Position numbers and translations under genes: made by a program. Source: Shinisaurus crocodilurus (lineage: Eukaryota > Chordata > Lepidosauria > Squamata > Shinisauridae). Taken from it: DNA of 64,000 nt. The stretch lies in NCBI GenBank assembly GCA_021292165.1, contig JAHFWL010000945.1, positions 1 to 64,000 on the forward strand, read 5' to 3'. This document shows positions 1-12,707 of this stretch, in pieces (within the stretch, counting starts at the first letter, position 1; each line of letters opens with the position of its first letter). The notes under the pieces were generated by a model that saw only the letters and a program-made list of their open reading frames with translations, had not been told where the DNA came from and did no database searches.

Positions 1-337
1 TACTGTTCCTATTTTAAAACTGGATTTTCCTGGTTGTCCATCACATTCATTTAATAATTCTTCTATATACTTACAAAAGTAGTCACATGCTTCAAATCCT
101 TCACAGCAAAACTTTATCATTATATCTGTGGAGTTCTATTCTTAAATTGTTATAGTATATCATGCATTAATGCATTATATATCTTGCCTATCTATAAATT
201 ACATATTGTGCTATCTACTTGATTATCTGTTTCAAAACACACAGGAAAATCTATAATCCCAACAAAACCTAAAAAAACATATAACTGCATCCCAAAGAGA
301 CCAACACACTCTCAATCCTAACTTAACAGATTACACT
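1..337. other. AT-rich non-coding sequence, nothing recognised
   Basis: No exon, repeat end or structured element can be recognised here. It is AT-rich sequence, lying downstream of the last CSMD3 exon seen in the direction of that gene. Confidence 0.5.
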
Positions 338-520
338 GACCTAGTTCGCATATAAACAAGCCATGATTGCTTGTTATTGTGGATTGTCATGTCATGCAGA
401 CCAAGCACAATGGCTTAATTGAGGATTGTTAACCATGAACAACCTACAATGAGAACCTATGGCTTCTTGTTGGGGGGTAGGTTGTTTAAACCATGAGCTG
501 TCGTGATGTGTGAACCCAGG
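338..520. mobile_element. Foldback MITE, short copy
   Basis: The ends are CCTAGTTCGCAT and, at the right, ATGTGTGAACCCAGG, an imperfect inverted repeat. The interior contains paired tracts such as TTGTGGATTGTCATG and AACAACCTACAATG. The copy at 7737-8157 has the same style of end (CTAGTTCGCATGTCACAAC ... GACATGCGAACC), so this is one family of non-autonomous DNA elements. No coding potential. Confidence 0.5.
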
Positions 521-537
521 ACTGTGAGTTCTGCTGA

Positions 538-956
538 TAGCGATGTTTGCGTACTTTAAGGGGTGCTTGCCTTGTGCTCAGCGAGCACCCCCACCGCTCG
601 AGTCTTCTCGTGATGACGCCGAGGCTCTTTTCGGACGTGCTGGGAACCCGGAAGTGACGCAATGGGTCCCGGCGCTGTGCCAGGAATTGATGCGATGGGA
701 CCCTGGCGCTGCTTTTTTCATGTAAATATCATAGAAAACCACCTTAAAATGGCTGCACAGCCGTTTTAAGGTGGTTTTATATGTTATTTACGCTAAAACC
801 GCAGCACCGGGGACCTGGAAGTACCTCTCCCTGGCTCCTCTCCAGGGAGATGTGCCGAGCCGGGGAAAAAGTAAGTGCTGCAGGGCTCGGGGGGGGGTCG
901 AGCGGGGGCGGGTTCACCCCCGCTTCTACCCCGATCGAGATTCGCGGACATCTCTA
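538..956. mobile_element. GC-rich non-autonomous hAT-like element
   Basis: It starts TAGCGATGT and ends ACATCTCTA, degenerate copies of the TAGGGATGT/ACATCCCTA ends of this family. The interior is much more GC-rich than the flanks, with a CCGGAAGTGACGC site at 648-660 and a central palindrome at about 730-790 (ACCACCTTAAAATGGC / GCCGTTTTAAGGTGGT). A GTAAGT sits at 871-876. It is closely similar to 24683-25088. The open frames inside are GC-driven and not conserved, so I do not call genes. Confidence 0.7.
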
Positions 957-1430
957 GTTTGCATCCTACTTTGGGGGGTGCTCGCCTTTGCTCGCCTTTT
1001 CTTGGCAAGCACCCCCCGAAGGCCCGAACCCCCGCGGCACTTGATCCACAGTGCCGGCAGCACGGGGTCCCGTTGCGTCACTTCCAGCTGCCAGGAAGTG
1101 ACACGACGGGACCCTGCACTACATTTTTTAGCGCAAAACCCAGGGCAACCCAGTTTAAACGGCCGTGAATAGCAAATCGCGACCGTTTTAAGCTAGGTTG
1201 CCCTGTTTTGTGTGCTAAAAATGTAGCGCGGGGTCCCATCGCATCACTTCCTGGCAGCCGGAAATGACGCAATGGGACCCTGCACTGCCGGCGTGGCATG
1301 GAGCAGTGGGTCAAGCGGTGGACAGGTAAGGCACGTGAGTCTTGGAGGGGGCGAGCGGGGCCGATTTCGGCCTCACTTCAGCCCCCCAAGACTCGTGAAT
1401 ATTCGTGGATACAACCCTAATTTCATGGTC
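957..1430. mobile_element. Second GC-rich element, with palindromic core
   Basis: It abuts the previous element. The core is a long imperfect palindrome centred near 1170: GGGACCCTGCACTACATTTT and GCAAAACCCAGGGCAACCCA are matched by their complements at about 1180-1240. The ETS/CRE-like site occurs as GCGTCACTTCC (1074), GGAAGTGACACGAC (1093), ATCGCATCACTTCC (1241) and CCGGAAATGACGC (1258). A CAG/GTAAG lies at 1323-1330, and the right end is near GGATACAACCCTAA. It is related to 37237-37640. The stretch to 1480 (GGGAGTTGTAGTCCAAAACA) is a piece of the MITE family at 56349 and 58144. Confidence 0.6.
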
Positions 1431-1479
1431 TGGAACCCTGGGAGTTGTAGTCCAAAACATCTGGAGGACATCAGGTTGT

Positions 1480-2519
1480 GGAAAGCTGATCTAATTGCTT
1501 TGCAGACATTTGCTTGGCAGTTATTTGTAGTAGGTACTAAGATGAATCTCTTGCCACAATTGGGCTGGTAATGGAATTAATATGGTTGATCAGTTAATTT
1601 CTTTGGGTTATGATTTTTTAAAATCATTTTCAGTATTGTGGATTAGATATCATTTACTGTCTAGTGTTAGTTGGCAGTACATTCAGCTTCAGCATTTGTT
1701 GGAGTCTATGAGACATCCGCATGAGTGCTTCAGCAATGCTTGCACTGTTGGAGGAATTAATTGGTTCCTTACAGAAAGCTAAGCCTGCAATAGCTGTTTA
1801 TCAAAGTCAGTAGATGTTCCGAAGGTCAGAGATTAATGGAATGAGGAATTAGAATGCTCTATTGTTTGTTTTTAAAATAATAGCAGGTGTTCAAGCACTT
1901 TTAAATTACATCCCTGTGATGTGGGGATTAACAGATGGACAGCAAAAGTGGATACTGAGAGCCCTTACAGTTGCAAAGAAACTTCTACTTCAAGCTTGGA
2001 GGGAAAAACACCCACCACCTATCATTCAATGGACTGAAGATCTCACTGCTCTTGCTACATTTGAGTGTACTCCTTCAACCGTCAAAGTCGTATGGATGCT
2101 TATTTTGATATATGGACAGCTTATATTAGCATATATATTTGAAATGCCTCCCCCATCCACTATATCAAGGGAGACATTAATGGTTACTGTGTATTGATAT
2201 GTTTTATATGTATTTTCCCTCTCTTTTTTTCTCTTTCGTTGTTGTGTTGCAAATAAAACAGTTAAATTCATTTGCCATAGGAGGAAGATCATGGAGAGGA
2301 AATGGAAGATATAGGCTGGGTTCTCAGCTATCTGTGTGCACATAGGAAAGCAGCCATTCTTCCTCCACCCCACCCCCCAGAAGTTTTCCCAATAAAAACA
2401 ACAAACAAAAAAACAATGTTTAGGCTTGCAAATCACACTCTCCCCTACTGTGTTATGGTTGGGGACTCTGGATGCCAAACACTGCCACACTAATCCCTAG
2501 CCTACATATGCATATGAAA
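1480..2519. other. Non-coding sequence, nothing recognised
   Basis: AT-rich stretch with a few chance open frames. None shows a domain, splice context or repeat signature. Confidence 0.4.
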
Positions 2520-2760
2520 GTTATTTTATTTTATTTATTTATTTATTTATTTATTATATTTATACCCCGCCTTTTTTCCTGCAAGGTACCCAAGGCGGCT
2601 TACAAAATTTTATTAATTTTATTAATAATATTATTAATTTTATTTTAGGAATTTATATACTGCACCTTCAACAATTCTTCACAAAATATGCAATATCATA
2701 AAACAGCCAAAAATATTTATAGAATGATAAACTCAAACATTTAAACAATTAAAAGGGCTG
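2520..2760 (-). repeat. SINE/LINE 3' tails, minus orientation
   Basis: A (TTTA)n run at 2522-2560 is followed by TATACCCCGCCTTTTTTCC and AAGGCGGCTTAC, the 3' end shared by the tRNA-derived SINEs at 46669 and 51392 read on the minus strand. A second degraded tail follows (TTATATACTGCACCTTC, TAAAACAGCCAAAA). Confidence 0.6.
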
Positions 2761-4560
2761 GGATAATAGAAAGATCTTGGCCTGGCACTCAAAGGATAAC
2801 AATGTAGACTTCAGCTGAGTATCCCTGAATAAGAAAAAATATTACTATAAATTCCAAATCTCATTCTGCTTCCCTCCCTCCTCAAAGCAATCAATCAATC
2901 AAAGACACCTTAACATTTTGGGGGGCAAAAGGTGTTCCAAGGAATCTTGCAGATGTGGCCATAAACAACTGCTGAAATTGTGTAGGAGTCATCATTCTTA
3001 GTAACCACAAATTATTTTCCACCACCAAAACAAGAGAGAGAATGCAAAAATTCTGAAAGTAACATTGAAAACATTGCTGATATCTCGGGCCTTTCTGCCT
3101 TGCAATCAGTAAGAGTCAGTATTTGACTCCTACCCACAAGATTCCTCCTCCACAGTTAGCTTTTATTTCCCTTCTTTGCCTCTTAACCAGAGAAACTGAT
3201 ATGAAAGTCATTGCAGTCACTCTGACCATGCTTTAAACATTTGCTATGAGATCAATAATTCCTTACATTGTTACCAGCACAGACAATTTCTTGAGAAATT
3301 GTCTTTCATTAGGAACAGGCATTTATTTGAAACACTTGGTAAATAGGTAAAAAATGGAACTGACAAAAGTGGCTTAAAAGAAAATTGTAAGCAAATCTTG
3401 TAGCCTTTCATGCCCTTTTTACCTGAGCAAAAGGCCTACGTTCCTTGTATATTATATCCCAGGCTCTGTTTCTGCTCCACTACAAGTAGTAGGGTTTGCA
3501 AAATGAATGAATCGTATGTCTGGTTAACAATGCAAGTTCAGGAGACACTAGCACAGTTGTAATGCTTTCTTGGAATCAAAGATGAGATCTCTGTGATGCT
3601 CAGATATCACTGCAGCCATGCAGCACTGAAAAAGAATTCTTAGTCTTAGGCCAAATTACACGTGACAATGCACCTTAGCATCTAACGTGCAGGTTTTTTA
3701 AAATGTGAATTGCATAATTTGGGGTGAAAACTAATGCTATTGGGAGGGAATGGAGGCGGAATCTAACCCTTTCTTCCCCTGCACCAGTCCTGGGGAGAAT
3801 TTATCCCAATGCAAAATACTCGGTTCAGAAGAGGGATTTTCCTTAGGACTGCAACAAGGGAGGGAAGGGTTAAGATGAAGAAGACTGCTAAATCAGAAGG
3901 GCAAAAGTACACCAAAGATGTGGTGAGTCTAAGCAGGAAGCTTGTTGAAAATCTTATCTGTGCCAATGGGGATTAACCTTCCACCTGCCACTGTGTGTCT
4001 GTACTGATTAGCTATTGCAACAGAAGAGCAGGAAGAAGGAACTGTAGTTCTTCTACACCACAAAGTAAATTGTTAACATATTTACAACCCAAATTTCTAC
4101 CGAGTAGTTCAGAGCCATACATACATGGACTTATGGCTGTGAGACTGTGACTGGTCCAAGATCACAAAGTGAGTGAGTGACTGACTGGACGTTTGAACTC
4201 ACAACTTCCTGGTCCAAATCTAACACACTAACTACTGCACTATACTGGTGCTCAATACACTGGTTTTCATTTTTCTAAATGTTCCTTTGCTGTTCTTTGC
4301 GTTATGCCTTAAAGAATGGCTCCACTTATGATGACCCCTTGGCTCTGCCTTTTTCCAGTGACCTGCCCTCCACCCCACCAGCCAGAATAGGCACCATCTA
4401 CCACTGGTCTGTACTAAGTTATCTGTATAAGGCCTCTTGACCCTGTCTTCCAGCCCCACAGTGAAAATATGATAGGCAGAACCACAGGATAGTCCTATGT
4501 GGAATTCGGTTTAATTTTTTTTATTTTATTTTTTTAAAGGAGCTTTTAAACTAAACACAG
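2761..4560. other. Non-coding sequence, nothing recognised
   Basis: No exon with splice sites and no repeat that I can name. Degraded old repeats are likely, but I cannot place them. Confidence 0.4.
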
Positions 4561-4569
4561 GGGGAAAGC

Positions 4570-6840
4570 CACCAGGAGCTGGGAAGCATCCAGTTCAGGA
4601 TGAATCACCCCTAATGGAAGAAGATGAAAATGTTTCTGATTGCCCAAATGGAGACAAGGAGGGAATAGCCCGGGAGCATATGGTGAAACATGATAACCAG
4701 TCAAAGAGGCCTAAGTGCCATAGCAGAAAATGTGCATGCCAGAGACAGCTGGGGAGTGACACTGTGTATAGGTGTTTCTATGCAAATTCTAGAAGCCTCC
4801 AAGCCAAAATGGGAGAATTGGAGTGCCTGTTTTAAAGGCGAACCTAGACACATTGGGCATTACAGAAACCTGGTGGAACAGAGAGAACCAGTGGGATACG
4901 GTCATCTCTGAATATAAACTCTAAAGGAAAGGCAGTGCAGGGCGTACTGGAAGAGGTGTTGCTTTGTACATCACAGAGGGCATAGAGTCAAGCAGACTAG
5001 AAAAAGGGGTAGACTCCTCCATAGAAGTGCTGTGGGTGACAATACCGGGCACCAAAAGTAATTTAGTACTAGGAACATGCTATCATCCCCTGGATCAATT
5101 ACCCCCACACTGACTGGATGAATGTGTGTTCCAGTCATTACAAAGAATATTAAATTTCTCAGTGTCCTAAATGACTGGCTTAGAACAGTTGATCATGGAA
5201 CTGAGCAGAGGGGAGGCAACCTGGATTTAATCCTAAGTGGTGCCACCCAGGACCCAGTACGAGATGTGAGTGTTGTCAGAACAATTGGAAACAGTGACCA
5301 CAGTGCTATCAGATTTAATATATATTGAAGTGGAAAATTGCCAAGGAAGACCAACTCAGTCACATTTGACTTCAAAAAAAGAAAAAAATTATCTCAAATG
5401 AGGGAGGTAAAAAGGAAGTTGAAAGGGGGCATCAAGAAGGTTCAAAATGTTTGGAAGTTACTCAAAACCAAAATAATACAAGCTCAGCTAGAATGTATAC
5501 CACAGTTTAGGAAAGGTAACACCAACTCCAAGAGGTCACCAGCATGGTTAACAAGCAGTGTCAAAGAAGAAAATGGAAGTCTTGCCCAAATGAAGAGAAC
5601 AACAGGAGGCACAAACTTGCACAAAGGAGATGCAAGCGAACAAGAAGAAATGCAAAAAAGCATTTTGAGGAGCATATTGCTACCAATATCAAGGCCAACA
5701 ACAATGAATTCTTTAAATATATCAGAAGCAGGAAACCACCTAGCGAGGCAGTTGGACCATTGGATGACAATGGAGTTAAAGGAGTACTAAAGGAGGATAA
5801 GGAGATTGCGGAAAAGCTAAATGAATTCTTTTCATTTAGTCTTCACTGGAAAAGATATAGGACAGATACCTGAATTGATGTTTTCAGGAGGGAAGTCTGA
5901 GGAACTGAGGCAAATAGTGGTGACAAAAGGTGAAGTTCTCAACCTTATTGACAAACTGTAAGTTAATAAATCAACAGGCCTGGATGGTATCCATCCTAGG
6001 TTTCTTAATGAACTCAAACGTGAAATTTCAGATCTTCTAACAAAAATATGTAACATGTCCCTAAGATCAGCCTCTGTACCAGAGGACTGTACAATGGCTA
6101 ATGTAATACCAATTTGCAAAAAAGGACTCAGGGGGATCCAGGAAATTACAAGCCAGTTGGCTTAACATCTGTTCTGGGTAAATTGGTTGAAAGCATTATT
6201 AAAGATAAAATTAGTAGGCATATAGAAGGGCAAGCCCTGCTGAAAAAGAATCAACATGGCTTCTACAAAGGTAAGTGCTCTCTCATTAACCTTTCAGAGT
6301 TCTTTTAGAGTGTCAATAAACATGAAGAGAGGGGTGATCTGGTAGACATTGTTTACTTAGACTTCCAAAAGTCTAAGTAATAAAGTCCCTCACCAAAGAC
6401 TCCAGAGCAAGCTTAACAGTAATGGATTAAGAGGAGAGGTCCTCTTATGGAGCAGTAATTGGGTAAAGAACAGAAAGCAGAGAGTAGGGATAAATGGTAA
6501 ATTCTCCTAATGGAGGGATGTAAACAGTGGGCTCCCAAGGGATCTGTATTCGGACCAGTGCTTTTCAACTTGTTCATAAATTATCTGAAATTAGGAGTGA
6601 GCAGTGAGGTAGTCAAGTTTGCTGATGACACCATATTATTTAGGGCAGTTAAAACAAAAAGGGACTGTGAGGAGCTCCAGAAGAATCTCTCCAAACTGGG
6701 AGAATCCCTGAGTAACCTAAGAGGGTGCTCCTCTGTGCAGACTAAGCAATATAAATGTTACCCCTCCTTGCCTCCTTTGGATGCTGGTTTGCATGCTAGT
6801 AGGGCCAACCAAAACCAAGCTCCACAGGACTAACATCAAA
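4570..6840 (+). mobile_element. Degenerate CR1 LINE (endonuclease and reverse transcriptase remnants)
   Basis: The plus strand holds a broken CR1 second ORF. Endonuclease pieces: LGITETWW at about 4855, SAVDLILS-type GNLDLILSGATQDPV at about 5214 and the catalytic-site remnant NSDHSAIRF at about 5292. Reverse transcriptase pieces: DGIHPRFLNELK at about 5983, SVPEDC...ANVIPI, DPGNYKPVGLTSVLGKLVE at about 6130, NQHGFYKG, GSVFGPVLFNLFIN at about 6538 and KFADDT at about 6616, with the FADD active site retained. Stops and frameshifts occur throughout. It ends before the CR1 3' UTR octamer repeats. An old, dead copy. Confidence 0.85.
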
Positions 6841-7736
6841 TTGTCATCCAGTGGAATAGGTCCAGGATCACATTGAATAGAGTTTTTGCCCTAGCATACA
6901 ATTTTTGAGCTCAATTATCCCAAGTGTTCATGTCCCTGAAGGGATTTTTCCAAGAACATGGAGAAGTAGTATGCAGATATGTTTAGAGACACATGTCCTG
7001 AGCAAACAAGGTAACAGTATGCATCTTCTTCCTATGCATACTATCTGGAAATGGAAATGGGAAGACTAATGATGACGTACTCTTCCTCTAGAAGTGTTTT
7101 CTAGATCATCTAAAGCAGGCCCTTGTGTAATGTATAACTTTTGAAACATCAGAATTTGTACATTAAACAAGTCACATTGAATTGTTTTTAAATGTTTACT
7201 AGAATACAAGTTCCCTTTGAAGATGAATACAAACCTCACCTTACTCATAAACAAAGGTATATCAACACTTTACAATTCGAAATGTTTTATTACACTTGTC
7301 GAAATCCAATGTAAGTTGCCAGAGAATTACCCTATTCCTAATGTAACATTGCTGAAGTCATCAAAAACATTATGCTGTCTGGCACATCCTGATGTACCAC
7401 TGAGAAACCCCAGATAAATAAAACATCTAAACTAGTTCTTGGATCTTAAAAACTGCTGTCTCTGTAGAATTCTGAACCAAAATTAATAGAAAAAGTTCTG
7501 AGAGCTTGCGTCAGTATCCACTTTATGGCCTGCCTTTAAAGGAGTACTCATAAAAGTAGTAGCAGAATTGGGCATTTCTGTCCTATCGGCAATAAATCAC
7601 AGATTAATATAGTCAGTGCCACTGTTTCATTTTTCAGCTCCTTGTTTTCGCTATATGAGAAACTCGTCAGCTTAAATCTCTCAAGCTAGTTTTTCTTGGG
7701 TTTGTATGTATATGTGTGTGTGTGAGTGTGTCTATG
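6841..7736. other. Non-coding sequence with a (GT)n-like tract
   Basis: No gene or nameable repeat. A short TG-rich tract lies at about 7700-7735, just before the MITE. Confidence 0.4.
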
Positions 7737-8157
7737 ATCTAGTTCGCATGTCACAACAAAACAGGTTGTTTTTTAAACCTAGGTTGTTGTGAACCAAGTG
7801 GGAGTGAGTGAGCATGCTGGTTCCTCATGTCTGCTGCAAGCAGGAGAAGCAAAACAACCCAGGGATGCTCTGTCCCTGGGTTGTTAAATGTGACATGTGA
7901 ACTGGGATTTCTGAGTTGCTGGGGGAGAAACAACCCCAAGTTGTAACCAATGGTGAAACCCTCTCCCTCAACAACCCATAAATCCAAGTTCACATGACAC
8001 ACTTAACAATCCACAGAAAGGGTGTCCCTGGAGAAGCGATCAGTGGGAGCAATCAGGAACATGGAGAAGGAACTGGCATGCTGTCTCACTCTTGCTTCAT
8101 TCACAACAGCTTAGGGTTTTAAAAAGCCCTGGGTTGTTGTGACATGCGAACCGGGCC
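7737..8157. mobile_element. Foldback MITE, larger copy
   Basis: Terminal inverted repeats are CTAGTTCGCATGTCACAACA at the left and TGTTGTGACATGCGAACCGG at the right. Inner paired tracts repeat AACAACCC / GGGTTGTT several times (7860, 7930, 7970, 8128). It is non-coding and non-autonomous; superfamily unassigned. Related to 338-520 and probably to 9388-9662. Confidence 0.75.
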
Positions 8158-10961
8158 TGTGTGTGTGTCTGAGAGAAGTGACATTTTCCCACCCACCCTA
8201 ACATGTCTACCCCAGATGTGTTTTGGAGACATAAATATTTCATTAACATTAGGCATTTTGCTGTTTTCCAGAAAGCAAAGCTTATTGTACTTTGTAAGTA
8301 GTTTATTTGTATAACAAATTATTGGGTTTTTTTTTAAATTGATGCATTCATATCATTCATTCAGGATGCCTTATTTCCAAATGTTACAACTTTGTCCCAA
8401 TGTGTTCTTCAGTGTGAAGGGGCTGAGTGTATGAATGTGTACACTAAAATAAATTGTGTGAACTAACTTTTCCTTAAAAATGACTGTATTCTGTGGGTTA
8501 GAGCATACAGTTAGTTACTCCTTCATTGAAGCACATACTGAGGTGAGAAGTAATTTGAAACCATGTTTATAGAATGAACACTATAGTCAATAAAGGAGTT
8601 AATTATATGCAGTGGAAAATGAAATAATTAGTTGTGGCTTTAGTTTTGTTTTTTCTGGCATTTTTTTCAAGATGCTTAGCCCACCTGACTCTTCTAATAA
8701 CCTTATACACAAAAGAATTTGTTGAACACTTCATCAAAGCTCTTTGTGCAAGCTGACTCTCGTAATGAGTCAATACTTGTCACCTCAGTGATTGAAGCTT
8801 TACTGTGTAGCCAAAGGCCATCATAAATACAGTATAGTCAAAGAAAAGTCCATACAAATTGACAATTATGCCAAATAATTGAGGGTGCTCTAAAAACAAA
8901 CACATAGTGCTCTGAAGCTTAATTAGTAATCAACATTAATTGATATATATTTCCATTAAATTGTTAAGAACCCTATCAGAGTTATTTTATGAATTTTGCA
9001 AACTATATTTTTTGTTTTTAGCTGTTTTTTGAAATTAATGGTCGATTTTGTACTTAAGTGTATTGTTTTATTATTGTGACTTGTGTTTATATTAAGTTTT
9101 GGAAGCCACTTCCAGAGTGAATAGGTTCCATTAGTTGGACTTACTCCTGAGAAACATGCATAGGATCAGGCAATAAAATGGGTACCATTGGGAACATGGT
9201 TGATACTTCTGATAACTGCATTTTAACTATTTAGGGAAGTACTTTGCAGGAGACTGCATTTTTCCCACAGCAATAGATAAACAGAGTTTCTATTTCCAGG
9301 GCCACATTTGTGAACATGCTTCTACCACTCAGACACAGAAACCAGTGAAGGAACCATCATGGGTGTTATGGTATTCTCACAAAGACAAAGGGCCAGTTTG
9401 AGCAAGCAGGCTAGTGCACACTGTCTGATCGTTCCTGCCTGGATCCTCCTGCCAGTGGGACCAGCTAAACAGTTCTTAGCTTATGATTCTGGCTTGTTTA
9501 GAGATTAAGAAGCTAGGGATTCCTGTTTGGACCAAATGCTAAGCAAACTTGGGTTGTTTATCAGCTCCTACTGGCAGGAGATGCCAAATGGAAGTGATTG
9601 GGCAGCATGCACCAGCCCACTTGCTCATTCCCAGTAAGCTTATTGTTGCATGTGAACCAGCCCAAAGACTGAATCATCAATAAACAGGGGATTCTGATCA
9701 TCCTAGGAGCTGTGGGAAAATACAGGTGTGTATCAAGTAGGACCAGAGGCAGGTACATGAGCAGTAGTAGCTCACTGGGACATGGGGCACTGGGTTCATG
9801 AGAGGTACAAAAGGACCAGGGGAGGATCTCTAGCAGGATGCAGCAACCTTCAGTAGGGCTGTGTGCATCTGTGTAGACTTGGCTTGCTACCATCACATGA
9901 CAAAATGCCTAAGGCTGAGGATGATGATGAAATAGAAACTATCTTTCTATTGTGTTATCTTAAAAAATATTGTTGATGAATCCTACAAAGGAATGTTCTG
10001 TTTCAGAATGGTTTATTAAAATTTGGATGATTTTTAAAAATGATGAAATTAACTTGTATAAGAACCACACAAATTAGTAAAGAGATACATTTATTAGGGG
10101 GAATTGATTTTGTTTGTAATGTTTTAGAATTGCAAATTTCAAGACCATATCTGTCCTTAGACCTTATATTTCCCCCTGTTTTATATATGTTATTTCATGT
10201 ATCTGTTTTATAATCTTTTTTTGTTTCTCTTTTTTTTAAAGGGTGGGATTGAAATTGTACTTCTCCTTAACGTTACATGAAAATAGTGTTCATACCTTAT
10301 ATTGCAGTATTGTCTTTTCTAATTTCTGTCTGCTAAAGACTGGTCTATTGGCCTATTGTGACTCGCTCATTCAATTAAAAAGAAATATATATTATTCAAA
10401 AATGAGACACAGATGATTCAGGGGGAAAATGGTAAAGTTACACTTAAGAATGCTTTTGTATCAACCTTATTTGTACATCTACTTTTATTTCTACCCCTGA
10501 GCCAAATATGTTATCTCTGGAGCATGCCAAGCAGAACTAGCTTAGTTAGTGATGCAAGACTACCCCCGAAGCAAAACCCATGATATATTGCTAACTCTAA
10601 TGTATGGATTTGTCCTTGGAGAGTAACTACCATGGCATTCCACTAAAGTAGATAGGGGTAAAGAATATACAGTGAAGTCAAAGCCTTAAACCATTTAAAT
10701 ATGATGATCAAACACAATTAATTGCTACTATGATGAGTCCAAAGAGAAAGTGATTTCTTGCCCCATTCACCATCTCCTACAGCTTCCAATTCCACCCCTC
10801 CCCCAACCACAGCAATGCTGCAGAATTCTAGAGATGATCAGTGTAACATCTCTATAATATACATATATGCATACCTAAGTCATATTAAATTTTAAAACCT
10901 TCTGACTATGACTATTGTTATTTGATATTGGTTTTTAAAACATTATCAAATTTGAACTTAC
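8158..10961. other. CSMD3 downstream intron with old repeat scraps
   Basis: AT-rich. At 8806-8850 the tract TAGCCAAAGGCCATCATAAA resembles the 3' end of the LINE at 15340 (TAGCCAATGGCCATCACAAA). The MITE 9388-9662 is listed separately. I searched for the next CSMD3 CUB exon and found none. Confidence 0.4.
9388..9662. mobile_element. Palindromic MITE
   Basis: The ends GGGCCAGTTTGAGCAAGC and GCATGTGAACCAGCCC pair imperfectly. Inner arms TCCTGCCAGTGGGACCAGCT and AGCTCCTACTGGCAGGAG also pair. Non-coding; probably a relative of 7737-8157. Confidence 0.5.
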
Positions 10962-11083
10962 CTTATTTGGATTGATAGCTGTGATAACCCAAACACACTG
11001 TGCATTACTGTCATACTGGAAAGGAAAGTTGGGAGATGTGAATGTGCCTCCGGGTCCCTGAAGATTAGATCCACAAGTCTTTA
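10962..11083 (-). CDS. CSMD3: CSMD3 exon, first 40 residues of a CUB domain
   Basis: The acceptor is TTTTACAG and the donor AATAAG/GTAAGT, a near-perfect consensus. The exon is 122 nt, phase 1 in and phase 0 out. The first codon is completed by the G of the upstream exon (V). It reads KTCGSNLQGPGGTFTSPNF, then PFQYDSNAQCVWVITAINPN and K. This is a canonical CUB start: CG...G, TSPNFP, YDSNAQCVW with the second cysteine. The CUB domain would continue in an exon with the IQINFEEFD-type strand, which I do not find between 1 and 10961, so it probably lies beyond the left edge. Against the mammalian protein, GPSG is GPGG and AVNTNK is AINPNK. Confidence 0.93.
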
Positions 11084-11148
11084 CTGTAAAAGAAGGAATC
11101 AGTTTTATGGCTCCTTCATAACATCACACTTTTCATTTCATCAAAAAT

Positions 11149-11168
11149 CACACACACACACACACACA
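11149..11168. repeat. (CA)n microsatellite
   Basis: Uninterrupted CA dinucleotides about 65 bp upstream (in transcript direction) of the CSMD3 CUB exon. Confidence 0.95.
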
Positions 11169-11589
11169 GTCTCTGACCCACAGTTCCATGTGCATTAGAA
11201 TGTCTTGTGAATTCCAAAATAGGGAATGTGAAGATCCATCCTATAGTTCCATTCAGGATCAACTGCAGACAGCCCCTTAGATGCCTCCAGTCCCTGCTAC
11301 ATGCCAATCATCAGCACGTGCCAGGGCCTGGAGGCCTAGGCCCTGCTACAGTGCATGGTTCAGGCTGTAAAGGGACTTCTTCCATGGCATATTGCTTACC
11401 AGAAACTGCCTGAAGACCATAGCAGGCTATCACTCTCAAGGTGGAGCCATGAATGTGTAATGTATCAGGGAAACTGGTAGCCATGGAAAACTGAGTTCCC
11501 ATGGTTCCCAGCTGCCCTGGATGCATCATGTAACCAAACAGAATATACATGTGTGCAAAAGAAATGCAAACAGACAATAAGGAATGCCA

Positions 11590-12130
11590 AAAAGAAAAAA
11601 AAAGGTTTTGAGATGAATATCACTAACAACATGAAGGCCAACATTTTTTAAAAAAAATCTGTAAATATACCAGAAGCAGGAAACTGCTTGGTGAAGTGGT
11701 TGGAAGGGGGTTAAATGCAGTACTAAAGGATGATAAGGAGATTATAGAGAAGTTGGTTCTGGTACTGATCACAAATTCCTCGGCAGAGCACGTACTCAGA
11801 GACATCCTGTTCCTTGATTCTTAGCGTGCATCTGCCTGCCTAAGCAACTATTTTGCATCTGGTTCCAGATGGTGGACTTTAGGGTTCTAGGAAAAAACCA
11901 AAGTAGATCCCACACGCCTGAGTCTGTCCAATTGTGGGTTAGTTCAACTTCTGTTCTCAGTAAATTAGTGGAAAGCATTATTAAAGATAGGATTAACATG
12001 CATATAAAAGGGCAGGTCTTACTGAAGGAGAATCAACATGGCTTCTTGTCTTGCTAACTCTTTAGAGTTCTTTGCGAGTGTTGACAAGCATGTGGATAAT
12101 GTGACTCATGAGAAATGCTGGCAAGGTGTG
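11590..12130 (+). mobile_element. CR1 fragment
   Basis: It contains the CR1 linker (KYTRSRKLLGE-like at about 11660, LKDDKEIIEKL at about 11725) and part of the RT (SVLSKLVESIIKDRI at about 11952, then ENQHGFLS). The same segments occur at about 5710-5820 and 6165-6260 in the larger CR1, and the element jumps between them, so it carries an internal deletion or rearrangement. Confidence 0.75.
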
Positions 12131-12425
12131 GACTATATGGATATTTTTGAAACCTAAATAAAATCATATTGGATTTTGATTCTGCATCATAATAAGCTTA
12201 TAAAGGGTTATAAAATACCAATGGATATATTATTAAGGATATTTCTGGGTTTTAAAAGTGTGTATAGAAATCACTGATGTAAAGATCACTATTGATCTGT
12301 TAATAGCAGCTAAATTTTCTATTGTATCACATTTGAAAAAGAGTATTGCTCTTCCATTGTCTTCCATTGCTTTTTCAGGATATGGGATGTTTTGATTTGT
12401 TTTGATGATGGAAATGACATATTAT

Positions 12426-12639
12426 CAAGGGAAGGCTGGTGACTCCCCTATGTCAGTGGGGCTCCTTATCCATTGCAGCTTTTATTCTGAGATTTATAGG
12501 AGCTATTCATGGTGCTCCATGGTGGTGAACCTATTTTGGGGGTGGAGTACAGCACCATGGATAGCTCCTATAAAGCTCAGAATAAAAGCTGCAATGGATA
12601 AGGAGTTCCATTGACACAGGAGTCACCAGCCTCCCCTGC
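12426..12639. mobile_element. Foldback MITE, family 1
   Basis: Long arms pair: GAAGGCTGGTGACTCC, CTTATCCATTGCAGCTTTTA and TATAGGAGCTATTCATGGTG on the left against CACCATGGATAGCTCCTATA, TAAAAGCTGCAATGGATAAG and GGAGTCACCAGCCTCC on the right. The loop is only about 20-30 bp. A second copy lies at 30813-31000. Non-coding. Confidence 0.85.
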
Positions 12640-12707
12640 TTATTATAAAAAGCAAGAGATAATCAGATGTTTGAGAATAGGTTTATTGAAAGAAGGATTT
12701 ATTGAGA

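Noticed and set aside
540..1400. CpG-island promoter of a host gene
   Set aside because: The same GC-rich sequence recurs at 24683, 37237 and elsewhere with transposon ends, so it is a repeat rather than a unique promoter.
9561..9896. 111-residue minus-strand frame
   Set aside because: Spans the end of a MITE, has no domain, and no splice sites fit.
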